A stretch of 64,000 bases of DNA, from contig CAZFKU010000002.1 in NCBI GenBank assembly GCA_964518835.1, positions 1 through 64,000 on the forward strand. Reading direction: 5' to 3'. Within the stretch, counting starts at the first letter, position 1, and every line of letters starts with the position of its first letter. A model generated the notes under the pieces. The model worked only from the letters and a program-made list of their open reading frames with translations, was not told the origin of the DNA and did no database searches. The DNA is from AB-629-J13 sp964518835. GTDB lineage: Bacteria > Fidelibacterota > Marinisomatia > Marinisomatales > AB-629-J13. Shown here one piece after another: positions 17,214 to 26,130 of this stretch. The position numbers and the translations under genes were made by a program.

Positions 17214-18022
17214 TGACTTCAGAATGTCCCATCGGTGTCTTTGATTCAGGATTAGGCGGACTCACGGTTGTAAAAGCACTGAGGAAACATTTTCCAAATG
17301 AATCCATCGTTTATCTTGGTGATACCGCCAGAGTCCCCTATGGAAATAAAAGCAGGTCCACAGTACAGAAATATTCTTATGAAATTGCGGATTTTCTTTT
17401 AGAGAAAAATGTAAAGGCAATTGTTGTGGCTTGCAATACGGCTACCGCATTAGCATTGGAGGAATTGAAAAAACGATTTTCAGTTCCGGTAATAGGTGTC
17501 ATTCAACCTGGAGTGAAGGCAGCAGAGGAAAAAACAAAAAATAAAAAAATCGGAATAATCGGTACCATCGCTACCATTCAATCTGGTGCGTATGAAAAAC
17601 AATTCAATTCAATCAATGGGGAAATAAATGTAACTTCTCAAGCCTGCCCTTTGCTGGTTCCTCTTGCAGAAGACGGCTGGATGAAGGAGAAAATTGTCAA
17701 TGATATTTTAACCCATTACCTTGAACCCTTGATTAAGGAAAATATTGACACATTGGTTCTGGGATGTACACATTATCCTGTATTTTCAACGCTTATAGGT
17801 AATGTTTTGGGACAGGACGTTACATTAATTGATTCACCTGCGGAAGTTGCAAGCGTTTTACTCGAATTATTGAAAGAAAATAATTTATTTACCATTAAGA
17901 ATTTCCCGGGAAAACTGGATTGTTATGTTACGGATAAAACCAGATCATACCCTGAAATCGCCGAAAGGTTTCTAGGAGCACCCGTTCCTAATTTATTTTT
18001 TACGGATTTGGATAAAAATTAA
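17213..18022 (+). CDS. murI: Glutamate racemase
   Basis: Makes D-glutamate for peptidoglycan from L-glutamate, without cofactor. It is 269 residues, normal for the family. Seen: GVFDSGLGGLTVV at 8-20, GDTARVPYGNKS at 36-47, the first catalytic cysteine C74 in ACNTAT, and the second, C185, in GCTHYPVF. The ATG shares its A with the TAA stop of the amidase gene, so translation is coupled. It lies in an operon with the amidase upstream and folC 45 bases downstream. Confidence 0.95.
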   Translation: MTSECPIGVFDSGLGGLTVVKALRKHFPNESIVYLGDTARVPYGNKSRSTVQKYSYEIADFLLEKNVKAIVVACNTATALALEELKKRFSVPVIGVIQPGVKAAEEKTKNKKIGIIGTIATIQSGAYEKQFNSINGEINVTSQACPLLVPLAEDGWMKEKIVNDILTHYLEPLIKENIDTLVLGCTHYPVFSTLIGNVLGQDVTLIDSPAEVASVLLELLKENNLFTIKNFPGKLDCYVTDKTRSYPEIAERFLGAPVPNLFFTDLDKN

Positions 18023-18067
18023 CCTTGGATGTGTTGGAGACTTTCTGCCAGCACTAAATAAATTACA

Positions 18068-19324
18068 TTGAATAAATTATTAACCTATTTATACAGTTTA
18101 GAGCGCAGGGGTATAAAAGTCGGTCTGGAACATACAAAAAGGCTTTTGAAAAAAGTTGGCGATCCTCACAATTACTTCCCGTCCATCCATGTAGCAGGGA
18201 CAAATGGAAAAGGATCAACATGCGCAATGATCGGTTCCATCTTCAGGGAAACCGGTTTAAAAACCGGACTTTATACATCTCCCCATCTCCTCCGATTTAA
18301 TGAACGTATTCGGGTAGACGGTATCCCGATCTCTGATAAGGACATTATCCAGTTTGTGAAGCAGTATAGACATAGTTTTGATGAAATTCCCGTTACATTT
18401 TTTGAAGCTACAACAGCTATGGCATTTTGGTATTTTAAAAAATCATGTGTGGATGTTGCGGTGATTGAGACAGGATTGGGAGGCAGACACGACTCAACAA
18501 ATGTGCTTATTCCAAAACTGACGGTCATTACACCGGTGGCTCTGGACCATCGGCATTTATTAGGCAGAAACTTGAAAGAAATTGCCAGAGAAAAAGGAGG
18601 GATTATCAAATATAAAGTACCGGTTGTCATTGCACCCCAAAACCAGGAAACAGAATATGTTTTGCGGGAAATATCCAGTCAAAAAAACTCTCACTGCATT
18701 TCTATGAAATCTCCAGTTGTTATAAAGATAGACCCAGTGAAAATGAATACGAAATTTCAAATAAATGATGTGTTCTACATGACACCTTTTATTGGTAATC
18801 ATCAAATAGTAAATTCAGCCACAGCAATTCAAACTGCGTTGACTTATGACCATACAATTTCTTCAGAATTAATTAAAAATGGCATGGTTAAAACAGCTTG
18901 GCCAGGCAGACTACAAAAACTGGATAAAAATTCACCAATATTTTATGATGTAGCCCATAATGCTCATGGATTAAAAGCTGTATTGGACACACTTAACTCA
19001 TTATTTTCACAGAAACCTGTGGGAATATTTGCTTTAAAAGGAGATAAGGAATTGGAATTATTAGCAAAGGAGATCAAAGGAAAATTTTCTGATTTGATCA
19101 CCGTTTCAACTGAAAATGCTGATTTATATTCCTCATCAGAGTTGAGCGACAAGCTGGAAAAACATGGAATCCCAAGTCGTTCCTCCGAAAATATTCACAA
19201 TGCCTGGACAAAATGTCAACACAGGAAAGACCCTTCTGTTCCGGTACTCATTTTTGGTAGTCATTACATCGCCGGAGATGTTTTTGAATTATTTGATTTT
19301 TCCTTTGACTCTGGCGTCATCTGA
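18068..19324 (+). CDS. folC: Folylpolyglutamate/dihydrofolate synthase
   Basis: Adds glutamate to dihydropteroate and/or tetrahydrofolate with ATP. It is 418 residues. The Mur-ligase-type P-loop GTNGKGS lies at 44-50, then TSPHLLRFNERIRVDG at about 75-90, the ETGLGGRHDSTN motif at about 139-150, the DHRHLLG segment, and a C-terminal domain with FYDVAHNAHGLKAV. The start is TTG 18068; no ATG or GTG fits upstream. It follows murI by 45 bases and precedes rho. Whether it has both synthase activities cannot be read from the sequence. Confidence 0.92.
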   Translation: MNKLLTYLYSLERRGIKVGLEHTKRLLKKVGDPHNYFPSIHVAGTNGKGSTCAMIGSIFRETGLKTGLYTSPHLLRFNERIRVDGIPISDKDIIQFVKQYRHSFDEIPVTFFEATTAMAFWYFKKSCVDVAVIETGLGGRHDSTNVLIPKLTVITPVALDHRHLLGRNLKEIAREKGGIIKYKVPVVIAPQNQETEYVLREISSQKNSHCISMKSPVVIKIDPVKMNTKFQINDVFYMTPFIGNHQIVNSATAIQTALTYDHTISSELIKNGMVKTAWPGRLQKLDKNSPIFYDVAHNAHGLKAVLDTLNSLFSQKPVGIFALKGDKELELLAKEIKGKFSDLITVSTENADLYSSSELSDKLEKHGIPSRSSENIHNAWTKCQHRKDPSVPVLIFGSHYIAGDVFELFDFSFDSGVI

Positions 19325-19404
19325 TGTAATTTCTCACCAAAGTTGTGACCCGCTCTCGGCAGGTTTTTCTTTATAAAAACCCCATTCCCATTAAGGAATC
19401 CTCT

Positions 19405-20652
19405 ATGGATGTAAATGAATTAAAATCTTTAAAAATTAAAGAGCTTACAAAATTATCACAGGATATCGGTGTTCAATCTGTTTCCGGTTTGAATAAGCAG
19501 GAGTTGATTGTTCGAATCCTTAAAGCCCAGGCTGAAAAGGATGGAGTATTGTATTCCAAAGGTGTGCTGGAAGTCATGTCCGATGGATACGGATTCCTTC
19601 GCAGTCCTGATTTCAATTATTTACCGGGACCGGATGATATTTATGTAAGCCCCTCCCAAATTAAAAGATTTGGTCTGCGTACCGGTCACCTCATATCCGG
19701 ACAGATAAGACCGCCAAAGACCAAAGAACGTTTTTACGCCCTTCTGAAAATTGATTTGGTGAACGATCGACCGATTGAAGACGTTAAAAAAGCGATTCTT
19801 TTTGATAACCTGACTCCCTTTTATCCGGAGGAGAAATTTGTTTTGGAGACGGATTCAAAAAACCTGTCCATGCGGATATTGGATTTAATTTCTCCTATTG
19901 GAAAAGGGCAGAGAGGACTGATTGTTGCTGCACCGAAAACCGGGAAAACCATACTGCTTCAGCATCTTGCGAACTCCATCAGGAAAAATTCATCCAAAAC
20001 CAAATTATTAATTTTGCTTATTGATGAACGACCGGAAGAAGTGACCGATATGAAACGCAATGTGGATGCGGAGGTGGTGAGTTCCACTTTTGATGAGGTT
20101 CCGGAGCGGCATGTAGCTGTTGCAGATATGGTATTGCAGAAAGCGAAACGAATGGTGGAATATGGAGAAGATGTAGTTATTTTGCTTGACAGTATAACCC
20201 GATTGGCAAGGGCACATAATGCAGTCATCCCTCACAGCGGTAAAATTTTATCAGGTGGCGTGGATGCAAATGCTCTAAAAAAACCAAAACAGTTTTTCGG
20301 TGCTGCAAGAAATACGGAAGAAGGAGGAACCCTAACAATCGTTGCAACAGCCCTTGTAGATACTGGAAGTCGCATGGATGATGTTATTTTTGAGGAATTC
20401 AAGGGAACTGGTAATATGGAACTTGTTCTGGATAGAGGTCTGAGCGACCGCCGTATTTTCCCCTCTTTTGATCTTATCCGATCCGGTACCCGCAGGGAAG
20501 AACTTTTGGTCAGTAAAAAACATTTGGGTAGAATGTGGATTTTAAGAAAAATACTGAATGATATGAATCCTGTTGAGGCAATGGAGTTCTTTCAGGAAAG
20601 AATAAAACGGACCAAGTCCAATGAGGATTTCATGAATACGATGAGTCAATAA
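19405..20652 (+). CDS. rho: Transcription termination factor Rho
   Basis: Hexameric RNA helicase that ends transcription at Rho-dependent sites. ATG 19405 is chosen because of the AAGGA ribosome site at 19393-19397 and the family-typical start MDVNELKSLKIKELTKLSQDIG; the upstream in-frame extension is not conserved. Domains: N-terminal helical domain (1-48), CSD-like RNA-binding OB fold with GYGFLRSP at 61-68, then the ATPase with Walker A AAPKTGKT at 175-182, Walker B VVILLDSITRLAR, and the Q-loop/R-loop region GGVDANALKKPKQFFGAARN. It is 415 residues with no insertion. The Cas6b-like gene begins 46 bases after it. Confidence 0.96.
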   Translation: MDVNELKSLKIKELTKLSQDIGVQSVSGLNKQELIVRILKAQAEKDGVLYSKGVLEVMSDGYGFLRSPDFNYLPGPDDIYVSPSQIKRFGLRTGHLISGQIRPPKTKERFYALLKIDLVNDRPIEDVKKAILFDNLTPFYPEEKFVLETDSKNLSMRILDLISPIGKGQRGLIVAAPKTGKTILLQHLANSIRKNSSKTKLLILLIDERPEEVTDMKRNVDAEVVSSTFDEVPERHVAVADMVLQKAKRMVEYGEDVVILLDSITRLARAHNAVIPHSGKILSGGVDANALKKPKQFFGAARNTEEGGTLTIVATALVDTGSRMDDVIFEEFKGTGNMELVLDRGLSDRRIFPSFDLIRSGTRREELLVSKKHLGRMWILRKILNDMNPVEAMEFFQERIKRTKSNEDFMNTMSQ

Positions 20653-20698
20653 ATAAAATTTAATAAATGGTTTTCATAAATTATAAAGAGGTCATACA

Positions 20699-21694
20699 AT
20701 GGAGGCAAACAGCCCGAAAGCAAATTCGTTGCGGACAGTAACTGTTCGTCTGATAACAGATAAACCGGTAAAGAAAACACCATATCAGGTAAAAGGTGTT
20801 TTTATGAATCAATTTGCCGATGATCAAGTTATTCCCCTGCTTAACGGACAATACAGAAAAGAATTCCTGTATCCACGAATTCAAGTGAAGATACTGAATG
20901 AACAGATTTATCTTGTAGGAATTAATGAAGGTGTGGACTCCTTACTTTCATTAAGTGAAAAATTTAACACTCTTGATTTTGGAAACATTACCTTTCTGGT
21001 AAATGATGTAAATGTTGATGAGCAGACAGAAATATTGATTCCGTCCAATCGCCCTGTGCGATATAGATTCATTTCTCCCTGGGTGGCATTAAACCCGGTT
21101 ACAAATAAGCGATACAGAGATTTGGATAACTCAGGCAGGATAAAATATCTTAGTCAGTTACTCACACATAATATTTTATTTTTAGGGAAGGAAATGGGGG
21201 TTACAATTAATACAAAAGTTTACACTTGGCTTTCGCTTTCATCTTTGTTCCCAAAACCAGTTGGAGAGAAAAATTGGGGCTCATTTTACGGAGGATTTAA
21301 AACCAATTTTATTCTCCCGAATTACATTGGTCTGGGCAACGGGATTACACGGGGTTTTGGTACTATTTACGGATTATTTGATCCGGATGCATTTTCTTTT
21401 GATGAAGAATCACTTAAGGAAAAAACAAAAAAACAAAATAAACCAAAATTTAAAGAGAAATCCAAAAACAGCAGTTCACCAACCAGATACCGAAAGAAAA
21501 AAAAGGTGTCAAATAAAAAAATAAGCGATGGAACCACGCCGTTTAAAACAAAAAAGTCGAAAAATAATAAAAGGAAAAAGAAAACACACCCCCAGTTTGC
21601 TGATCAGGTTAAAAAAACTGAATCTAATGGTAAATCATCTGATGATTTTAATTTTAACCGGGGGAAATACCATAAAAAGCAGCATAAGTTTTAA
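20699..21694 (+). CDS. Cas6b-like RAMP protein with lysine-rich tail, no CRISPR nearby
   Basis: Residues about 10-225 follow the layout of Cas6b CRISPR-RNA endonucleases: LRTVTVRL first strand, VKGVFMNQF, LYPRIQVKILNEQIYLVGINEG (57-78), YRFISPWVALN (122-131), a helical segment LSQLLTHNILFLGKEMG, and the glycine-rich RAMP loop GLGNGITRGFG (211-221). In Cas6b the stretch equivalent to 45-56 normally carries the catalytic histidine(s) (HNHY-like); here it reads PLLNGQYRKEF with no His. The last 90 residues (about 240-331) are a low-complexity Lys/Ser/Asn tail that looks RNA-binding. A GAGG ribosome site precedes the ATG. It lies between rho and an aminotransferase gene. It is probably a non-cleaving RNA-binding relative of Cas6 (inference). 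Confidence 0.82.
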   Translation: MEANSPKANSLRTVTVRLITDKPVKKTPYQVKGVFMNQFADDQVIPLLNGQYRKEFLYPRIQVKILNEQIYLVGINEGVDSLLSLSEKFNTLDFGNITFLVNDVNVDEQTEILIPSNRPVRYRFISPWVALNPVTNKRYRDLDNSGRIKYLSQLLTHNILFLGKEMGVTINTKVYTWLSLSSLFPKPVGEKNWGSFYGGFKTNFILPNYIGLGNGITRGFGTIYGLFDPDAFSFDEESLKEKTKKQNKPKFKEKSKNSSSPTRYRKKKKVSNKKISDGTTPFKTKKSKNNKRKKKTHPQFADQVKKTESNGKSSDDFNFNRGKYHKKQHKF

Positions 21695-21776
21695 CAGGGA
21701 TTAATGTTACATTTCCTCTCAGTAATATACAGACCGGTATTTAATTTCGGTTCCGAAAGAAAAATCTGAAATAAAG

Positions 21777-22964
21777 ATGAAATTTGCCAGTCGAATATCC
21801 AGGCTTAAACCATCCTTTACCATGCAAATGGCTGCGACAGCAGTGCATATGAGGCAAAAAGGATTGGACGTTGTTGATTTTACCGTGGGTGAACCTGACT
21901 TTTCTACCTCTTCCCATATCTGTGATGCAGCAAAAATTGCCTTAGATGAAGGATTCACAAAATATACTTCAGTCAGTGGAATTCCTGAGCTGAAATCAGC
22001 AATCCGAACGAAAGTGAAAAGGGATAATAACATTGAAATTGACTCTGGACAAATTTTAGTATCAAACGGGGGAAAACAAAGTCTGTATCTTGCCTGTCAG
22101 GCATTATTTGAAAAGGGAGACGAAGCGCTGATTTTTTCTCCCTACTGGGTTTCTTATCCGGAGATGGTTCGATTGTCTGATGCAGAGCCGGTAATTATCA
22201 GCACTGATCCGGAGAATCAATATGAGCCTGATTTTGACAGCTTAGAAAATAATATTTCACCAAAAGTAAAAGGAGTAATCATAAACAATCCTTCCAATCC
22301 AACAGGCGCAGTGTGGTCAGATGATGCAGTAAAACGTGTACTTACAATGGCGAAACAGCATGAATGGGTAGTTTTTTCTGATGAATGTTACGAGCAATTA
22401 GTTTATGATAAATCCTTTAAAAGTGTAGAATGTCTTAATCAGGTTGGAGCGGAAGTGATTACCTTCATGACCTTATCAAAATCTTATGCCATGACTGGAT
22501 GGAGAGTAGGATATGCTTTCGGGAATGAAGATTTTATTAAAGCGATGACAAAACTTCAGGGACAGGAAACATCCTGTGCCAACGCCATAGCTCAAAAAGC
22601 GGCGGTGGAAGCACTGACGGGAGACCAATCATCCATGATTGAAATGAAGGAAACTTTTCGAAATAGAAGAGATTTAATGATTGGTTTGTTAAATGAAATT
22701 CCTAAAATATCATGTTCAAAACCCAAAGGTGCTTTTTATGCATTTCCGGACTGTTCCGGATATTTTGGTACCCGAGCCAATGGAAAGACAATGACAACTT
22801 CTACACAGTTGTCAGAATATATCTTAGAAGAATCAAAAGTGGTTACTGTACCCGGAGACGGTTTTGGGGCACCAAAAAATATTAGATTTTCTTATGCAGT
22901 CTCATCGGAAATGATACAAAAAGGAATTGACCGATTGAGCCAGGCATTAGACCAATTAAATTAA
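21777..22964 (+). CDS. Aspartate-type aminotransferase, class I/II
   Basis: A PLP-dependent aminotransferase of 395 residues, fold type I, subgroup I-gamma, most like aspartate (or aspartate/prephenate) aminotransferases. Key sites: DFTVGEPDFSTS at 34-45, the NPSNPTGAVW motif at 171-180 with the substrate-binding Asn, SDECYEQLVYD at 201-211 (Asp binding the pyridine N), the PLP lysine K235 in LSKSYAMTGWR, and an Arg near IRFSYAVS at the C-terminus for the alpha-carboxylate. It is cytoplasmic. It starts a run leading to rpmE 15 bases later. Exact amino-acid specificity cannot be settled from sequence. Confidence 0.9.
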   Translation: MKFASRISRLKPSFTMQMAATAVHMRQKGLDVVDFTVGEPDFSTSSHICDAAKIALDEGFTKYTSVSGIPELKSAIRTKVKRDNNIEIDSGQILVSNGGKQSLYLACQALFEKGDEALIFSPYWVSYPEMVRLSDAEPVIISTDPENQYEPDFDSLENNISPKVKGVIINNPSNPTGAVWSDDAVKRVLTMAKQHEWVVFSDECYEQLVYDKSFKSVECLNQVGAEVITFMTLSKSYAMTGWRVGYAFGNEDFIKAMTKLQGQETSCANAIAQKAAVEALTGDQSSMIEMKETFRNRRDLMIGLLNEIPKISCSKPKGAFYAFPDCSGYFGTRANGKTMTTSTQLSEYILEESKVVTVPGDGFGAPKNIRFSYAVSSEMIQKGIDRLSQALDQLN

Positions 22965-22979
22965 TTAGGAGAATAACCA

Positions 22980-23186
22980 ATGAAAAAAGGAATTCATCCG
23001 GAGTACAAGACAGGAAAGGTCCACTGTGCATGCGGGAATGAGTTTGAAGTGTACAGTACTTTAGGCGATCAACGAATTGAAATTTGTAATGTATGTCATC
23101 CATTTTTTTCCGGTAAACAAAAACTGGTTGATACGGCAGGACGAATTGAAAAATTTGAGCAGAAATACGGAAAGACCTCTCCTTAA
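22980..23186 (+). CDS. rpmE: 50S ribosomal protein L31, zinc-binding type
   Basis: A 68-residue L31 of the C+ type. The four zinc-binding positions are C16, C18, C36 and C39 (HCACGN ... CNVCHPFFSGKQK). The family start MKKGIHPEYK is exact. A ribosome site AGGAG lies 8 bases before the ATG. Organisms often hold a second, zinc-free L31 for zinc limitation; none is in this window. The L31, DUF1385, prfA, prmC order is seen widely in bacteria. Confidence 0.97.
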   Translation: MKKGIHPEYKTGKVHCACGNEFEVYSTLGDQRIEICNVCHPFFSGKQKLVDTAGRIEKFEQKYGKTSP

Positions 23187-23264
23187 TAGTTGCTGAAAAA
23201 GAGATAATTCTTTAGTTGAATCACATTTCTGTTTATGAGGATTTCAATTAAATCTCTGTTTATT

Positions 23265-24203
23265 ATGAAGCCGGCTATTCTTGTGGGAGGACAGGCAGTG
23301 ATTGAGGGTGTTATGATGCGTGTCCCCGGCGCAGTCGCAACGGCAGTACGGGACCCGAAAGGAAAAATCCTTATCAAACGAAAACCGTTTTTTTCTGTTA
23401 TAGAAAAATCACCTTTTTGGAAAAAACCGGTTTTAAGAGGTGCGGCTTCTTTATTTGAAGCAATGAAATTAGGATATTCAACATTGCAATGGTCTGCTGA
23501 TATTGCGATACCACCGGAAGAACCCGACCAAAAACAGAACAAGTTTGCAGATATTTTCACTACATTTTTTTCTGTAGGGTTAGCACTTTTTTTGTTTCTC
23601 ATTCTTCCATTGTGGATAACCACAAAATTCTTAAATGTTGAAAAAGATGCTTTCTGGTTTAACCTTATATCCGGTGGATTTCGCATTACTTTTTTTGTGA
23701 TTTACTTAGCTTTGATATCTATGTTAAAAGATGTTCGCCGGCTGTTTAAATACCATGGCTCTGAACATAAAGTTGTGTATAATTTTGAGTCAGGGCAGGA
23801 ACTGACTATTCAGAATGCACAGTCCTTCCCCACTCAGCATCCACGCTGTGGTACAAGCTTTCTTTTTATCGTACTGCTTTCTGCAATATTAATTTTTGCT
23901 GTGGTGGATACGGTTATTATTTCTGTGTTAGGCACCATTTCTCTGCCAATACGATTGTTGTTTCATATTCCCATGATTCCCATAGTTTCCGGAATTGGAT
24001 ATGAAGTTATAAAATTGACTGCAAGAAATGAATCACTCATTTTCCGAATCTTGAGAAAACCGGGATTATGGCTGCAGAATATCACAACCCGTCCTCCCGA
24101 AGATGATATGGTGGAAGTTGCCATTGAAGCACTGAAATCTGCATTTGGGGATGAATACGAAAAAGTATCAGGTAAGGAATATGTTGCCGAGGCAATTGGA
24201 TGA
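23265..24203 (+). CDS. DUF1385 membrane protein (YqhQ-like)
   Basis: About 312 residues, starting at ATG 23265 with KPAILVGGQAVIEGVMMR, the exact DUF1385 opening. An earlier in-frame ATG at 23235 would add ten residues absent in relatives. Four or five hydrophobic helices lie in the middle and second half (LFLFLILPLWITTKF, FVIYLALISML, SFLFIVLLSAILIFAVV). The conserved KYHGSEHKVVYNFE and QHPRCGTSFLF motifs hold His, Glu and Cys suited to a metal site. Function is unknown in the whole family. It sits between rpmE and prfA, its usual place, and overlaps prfA by 4 bases. Confidence 0.88.
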   Translation: MKPAILVGGQAVIEGVMMRVPGAVATAVRDPKGKILIKRKPFFSVIEKSPFWKKPVLRGAASLFEAMKLGYSTLQWSADIAIPPEEPDQKQNKFADIFTTFFSVGLALFLFLILPLWITTKFLNVEKDAFWFNLISGGFRITFFVIYLALISMLKDVRRLFKYHGSEHKVVYNFESGQELTIQNAQSFPTQHPRCGTSFLFIVLLSAILIFAVVDTVIISVLGTISLPIRLLFHIPMIPIVSGIGYEVIKLTARNESLIFRILRKPGLWLQNITTRPPEDDMVEVAIEALKSAFGDEYEKVSGKEYVAEAIG

Positions 24204-25270
24204 AAGAAAAGGTAATTGAAATAATTGACCATTTTGAGGATATTGAAAAACAGTTTTCCACTCCTGAAGTTATTGGCAATCCGGAACTCATGAAAAAAAC
24301 AGCGCAGGAAAGAAGCCGCCTGGAACCGGTTGTGATAAAGGGCAGAGAATATATTGAATTAATTCAACAAATCGAAGAAGTTGAAGAAATATTACCCGGT
24401 GATGATGAAGAACTTATCCAATTAGCGAAAGAAGAATTGGCAGAACTGAGTACCAGAAAAATATTAATGGAAGAAGAACTGAAAATATTGCTTCTTCCCC
24501 GAAATCCAAACGATGATAAAAGTATAATCATGGAGATTCGAGCTGGGACAGGCGGAGAGGAAGCGGCTTTGTTTGCTGCTGATTTATTTCGGATGTATTC
24601 CCATTACGCAGAAAATGCAAATTTATCCTTAAAAATACTGGATGTGAATGAAACAGGAATTGGAGGATTTAAAAGCATCACATTCTCATTGAACGGCGAA
24701 GGAGCATATGGCAGGCTGAAGTTTGAAAGCGGTGTCCACCGGGTTCAAAGAGTTCCAAAAACAGAAGCAAGTGGTCGTCTGCATACTTCAGCTGCAACAG
24801 TGGCGGTTTTGCCGGAAGCCGAAGATGCTGATATTGAGGTGAGGGATGAAGATTTGAAAATAGACACATATCGAGCCAGCGGTGCCGGAGGTCAGCATGT
24901 CAATAAAACAGAATCGGCAATACGGATAACACATTTACCAACGGGATTGGTGGTAACATGCCAGGATGAAAAATCCCAGCATAAAAACCGAACGGCTGCG
25001 ATGAAAGTTCTGCGATCCAGATTACTTGCTGCTGAGGAAGAAAGATTGGCTCAGGAACGGGCGGAAACCCGCCGTTCATTGGTGTCAACAGGAGATCGTT
25101 CAGCGAAGATACGAACCTATAATTTCCCTCAAAACAGGGTAACCGACCATCGGATAAATTATACTGCACATAATCTTGAAAATATGATAAACGGAGACTT
25201 GATACCATTTATCGAACAGCTTCAATTAGCAGAACAACAGGAACAGTTAACCGGCATAAATACAGGATGA
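24200..25270 (+). CDS. prfA: Peptide chain release factor 1
   Basis: Recognises UAA and UAG and triggers release of the finished chain. It is 356 residues. The stop-codon reading tripeptide in domain 2 is PKT (186-188), the RF1 type PxT, rather than the SPF of RF2. The catalytic GGQ is at 230-232 in SGAGGQHVNKTESA, and RTYNFPQNRVTDHRI follows. The Gln of GGQ is the methylation target of PrmC, encoded next with a 4-base overlap. The N-terminal domain (1-95) is a helical, acidic RF1/RF2 domain. Confidence 0.97.
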   Translation: MKEKVIEIIDHFEDIEKQFSTPEVIGNPELMKKTAQERSRLEPVVIKGREYIELIQQIEEVEEILPGDDEELIQLAKEELAELSTRKILMEEELKILLLPRNPNDDKSIIMEIRAGTGGEEAALFAADLFRMYSHYAENANLSLKILDVNETGIGGFKSITFSLNGEGAYGRLKFESGVHRVQRVPKTEASGRLHTSAATVAVLPEAEDADIEVRDEDLKIDTYRASGAGGQHVNKTESAIRITHLPTGLVVTCQDEKSQHKNRTAAMKVLRSRLLAAEEERLAQERAETRRSLVSTGDRSAKIRTYNFPQNRVTDHRINYTAHNLENMINGDLIPFIEQLQLAEQQEQLTGINTG

Positions 25271-26130
25271 AGAATTCAGAATTATCAACTCCATTACTGC
25301 ATGAATTGATTTCATGGGGAGAAATGCAACTGAACCATCATCAAATCGAAAATCCACACCGAAATGTACTTTGGATGGCGAGTGATCTGTTTGATTGCAG
25401 AATGAGTGATCTGCCTTTCAGTCAAAAACCTGTTTCCTATCATCAGTTAAAAACATTCAAAAAATGGATTGGCCGAAGAGTAAATCATGAACCGGTGCAG
25501 AAAATCACCGGGAAAACAGAATTTTACGGATTGACTTTTTACCTAGATTCAGGAGTATTTATTCCCAGACCCGAAACAGAGAGATTGGTTGATGAAGTAT
25601 TAGGTTTAATAACAAAACAGAACCCCATTTCAATATTAGATGTCGGAACGGGATCAGGCTGTTTAGCAGTTGCTTTGGCAAAAGAATGTGAAAATTCACA
25701 AATAACAGCGATAGACATTTCCACAAGAGCATTAAAAATAGCAAAAATAAACAGGGATTATCACGAGTTGAAAAATATCCGTTTTAAAAAGATGGATATT
25801 CTTACAGAAACTCCAAAACACACTTATGATTTGGTTATTTCCAATCCTCCCTACATTCCAAAAAAAGACATGAAGTTTTTAATGCCGGAGGTGATTGATC
25901 ATGATCCAGTGTTAGCGCTGACAGATAATGCAGACGGATTAATTTTTTATAGATATTTAGCCAAACATTTCCATTCGCTTGTAAATCCAAACGGATATAT
26001 GGTGTTAGAGACAGGAAGTAGAGAACACTCTTTCAAGGCAATAAAAATATTCTGTCATTATGGATATAATGCAGATTTGAAAAAAGATTACTCAGGAAAT
26101 CACAGAGTTCTCATAGTACAATCCAAATGA
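25267..26130 (+). CDS. prmC: Release-factor glutamine N5-methyltransferase
   Basis: Methylates the GGQ glutamine of release factors with S-adenosylmethionine. It is 287 residues. The N-terminal helical domain (1-85) carries PVQKITGKTEFYG; the Rossmann methyltransferase domain has the SAM loop ILDVGTGSGCLA at about 123-134 and the catalytic NPPYIP at 193-198. It overlaps prfA upstream and the UbiA-family gene downstream by 4 bases each. The pairing with prfA is conserved and confirms substrate. Confidence 0.95.
   Translation: MKNSELSTPLLHELISWGEMQLNHHQIENPHRNVLWMASDLFDCRMSDLPFSQKPVSYHQLKTFKKWIGRRVNHEPVQKITGKTEFYGLTFYLDSGVFIPRPETERLVDEVLGLITKQNPISILDVGTGSGCLAVALAKECENSQITAIDISTRALKIAKINRDYHELKNIRFKKMDILTETPKHTYDLVISNPPYIPKKDMKFLMPEVIDHDPVLALTDNADGLIFYRYLAKHFHSLVNPNGYMVLETGSREHSFKAIKIFCHYGYNADLKKDYSGNHRVLIVQSK

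Noticed and set aside
20699..21694. Functional CRISPR-Cas locus around the Cas6b-like gene
   Set aside because: No regularly spaced repeats and no other cas genes are visible anywhere in the window, and the expected catalytic His is missing.
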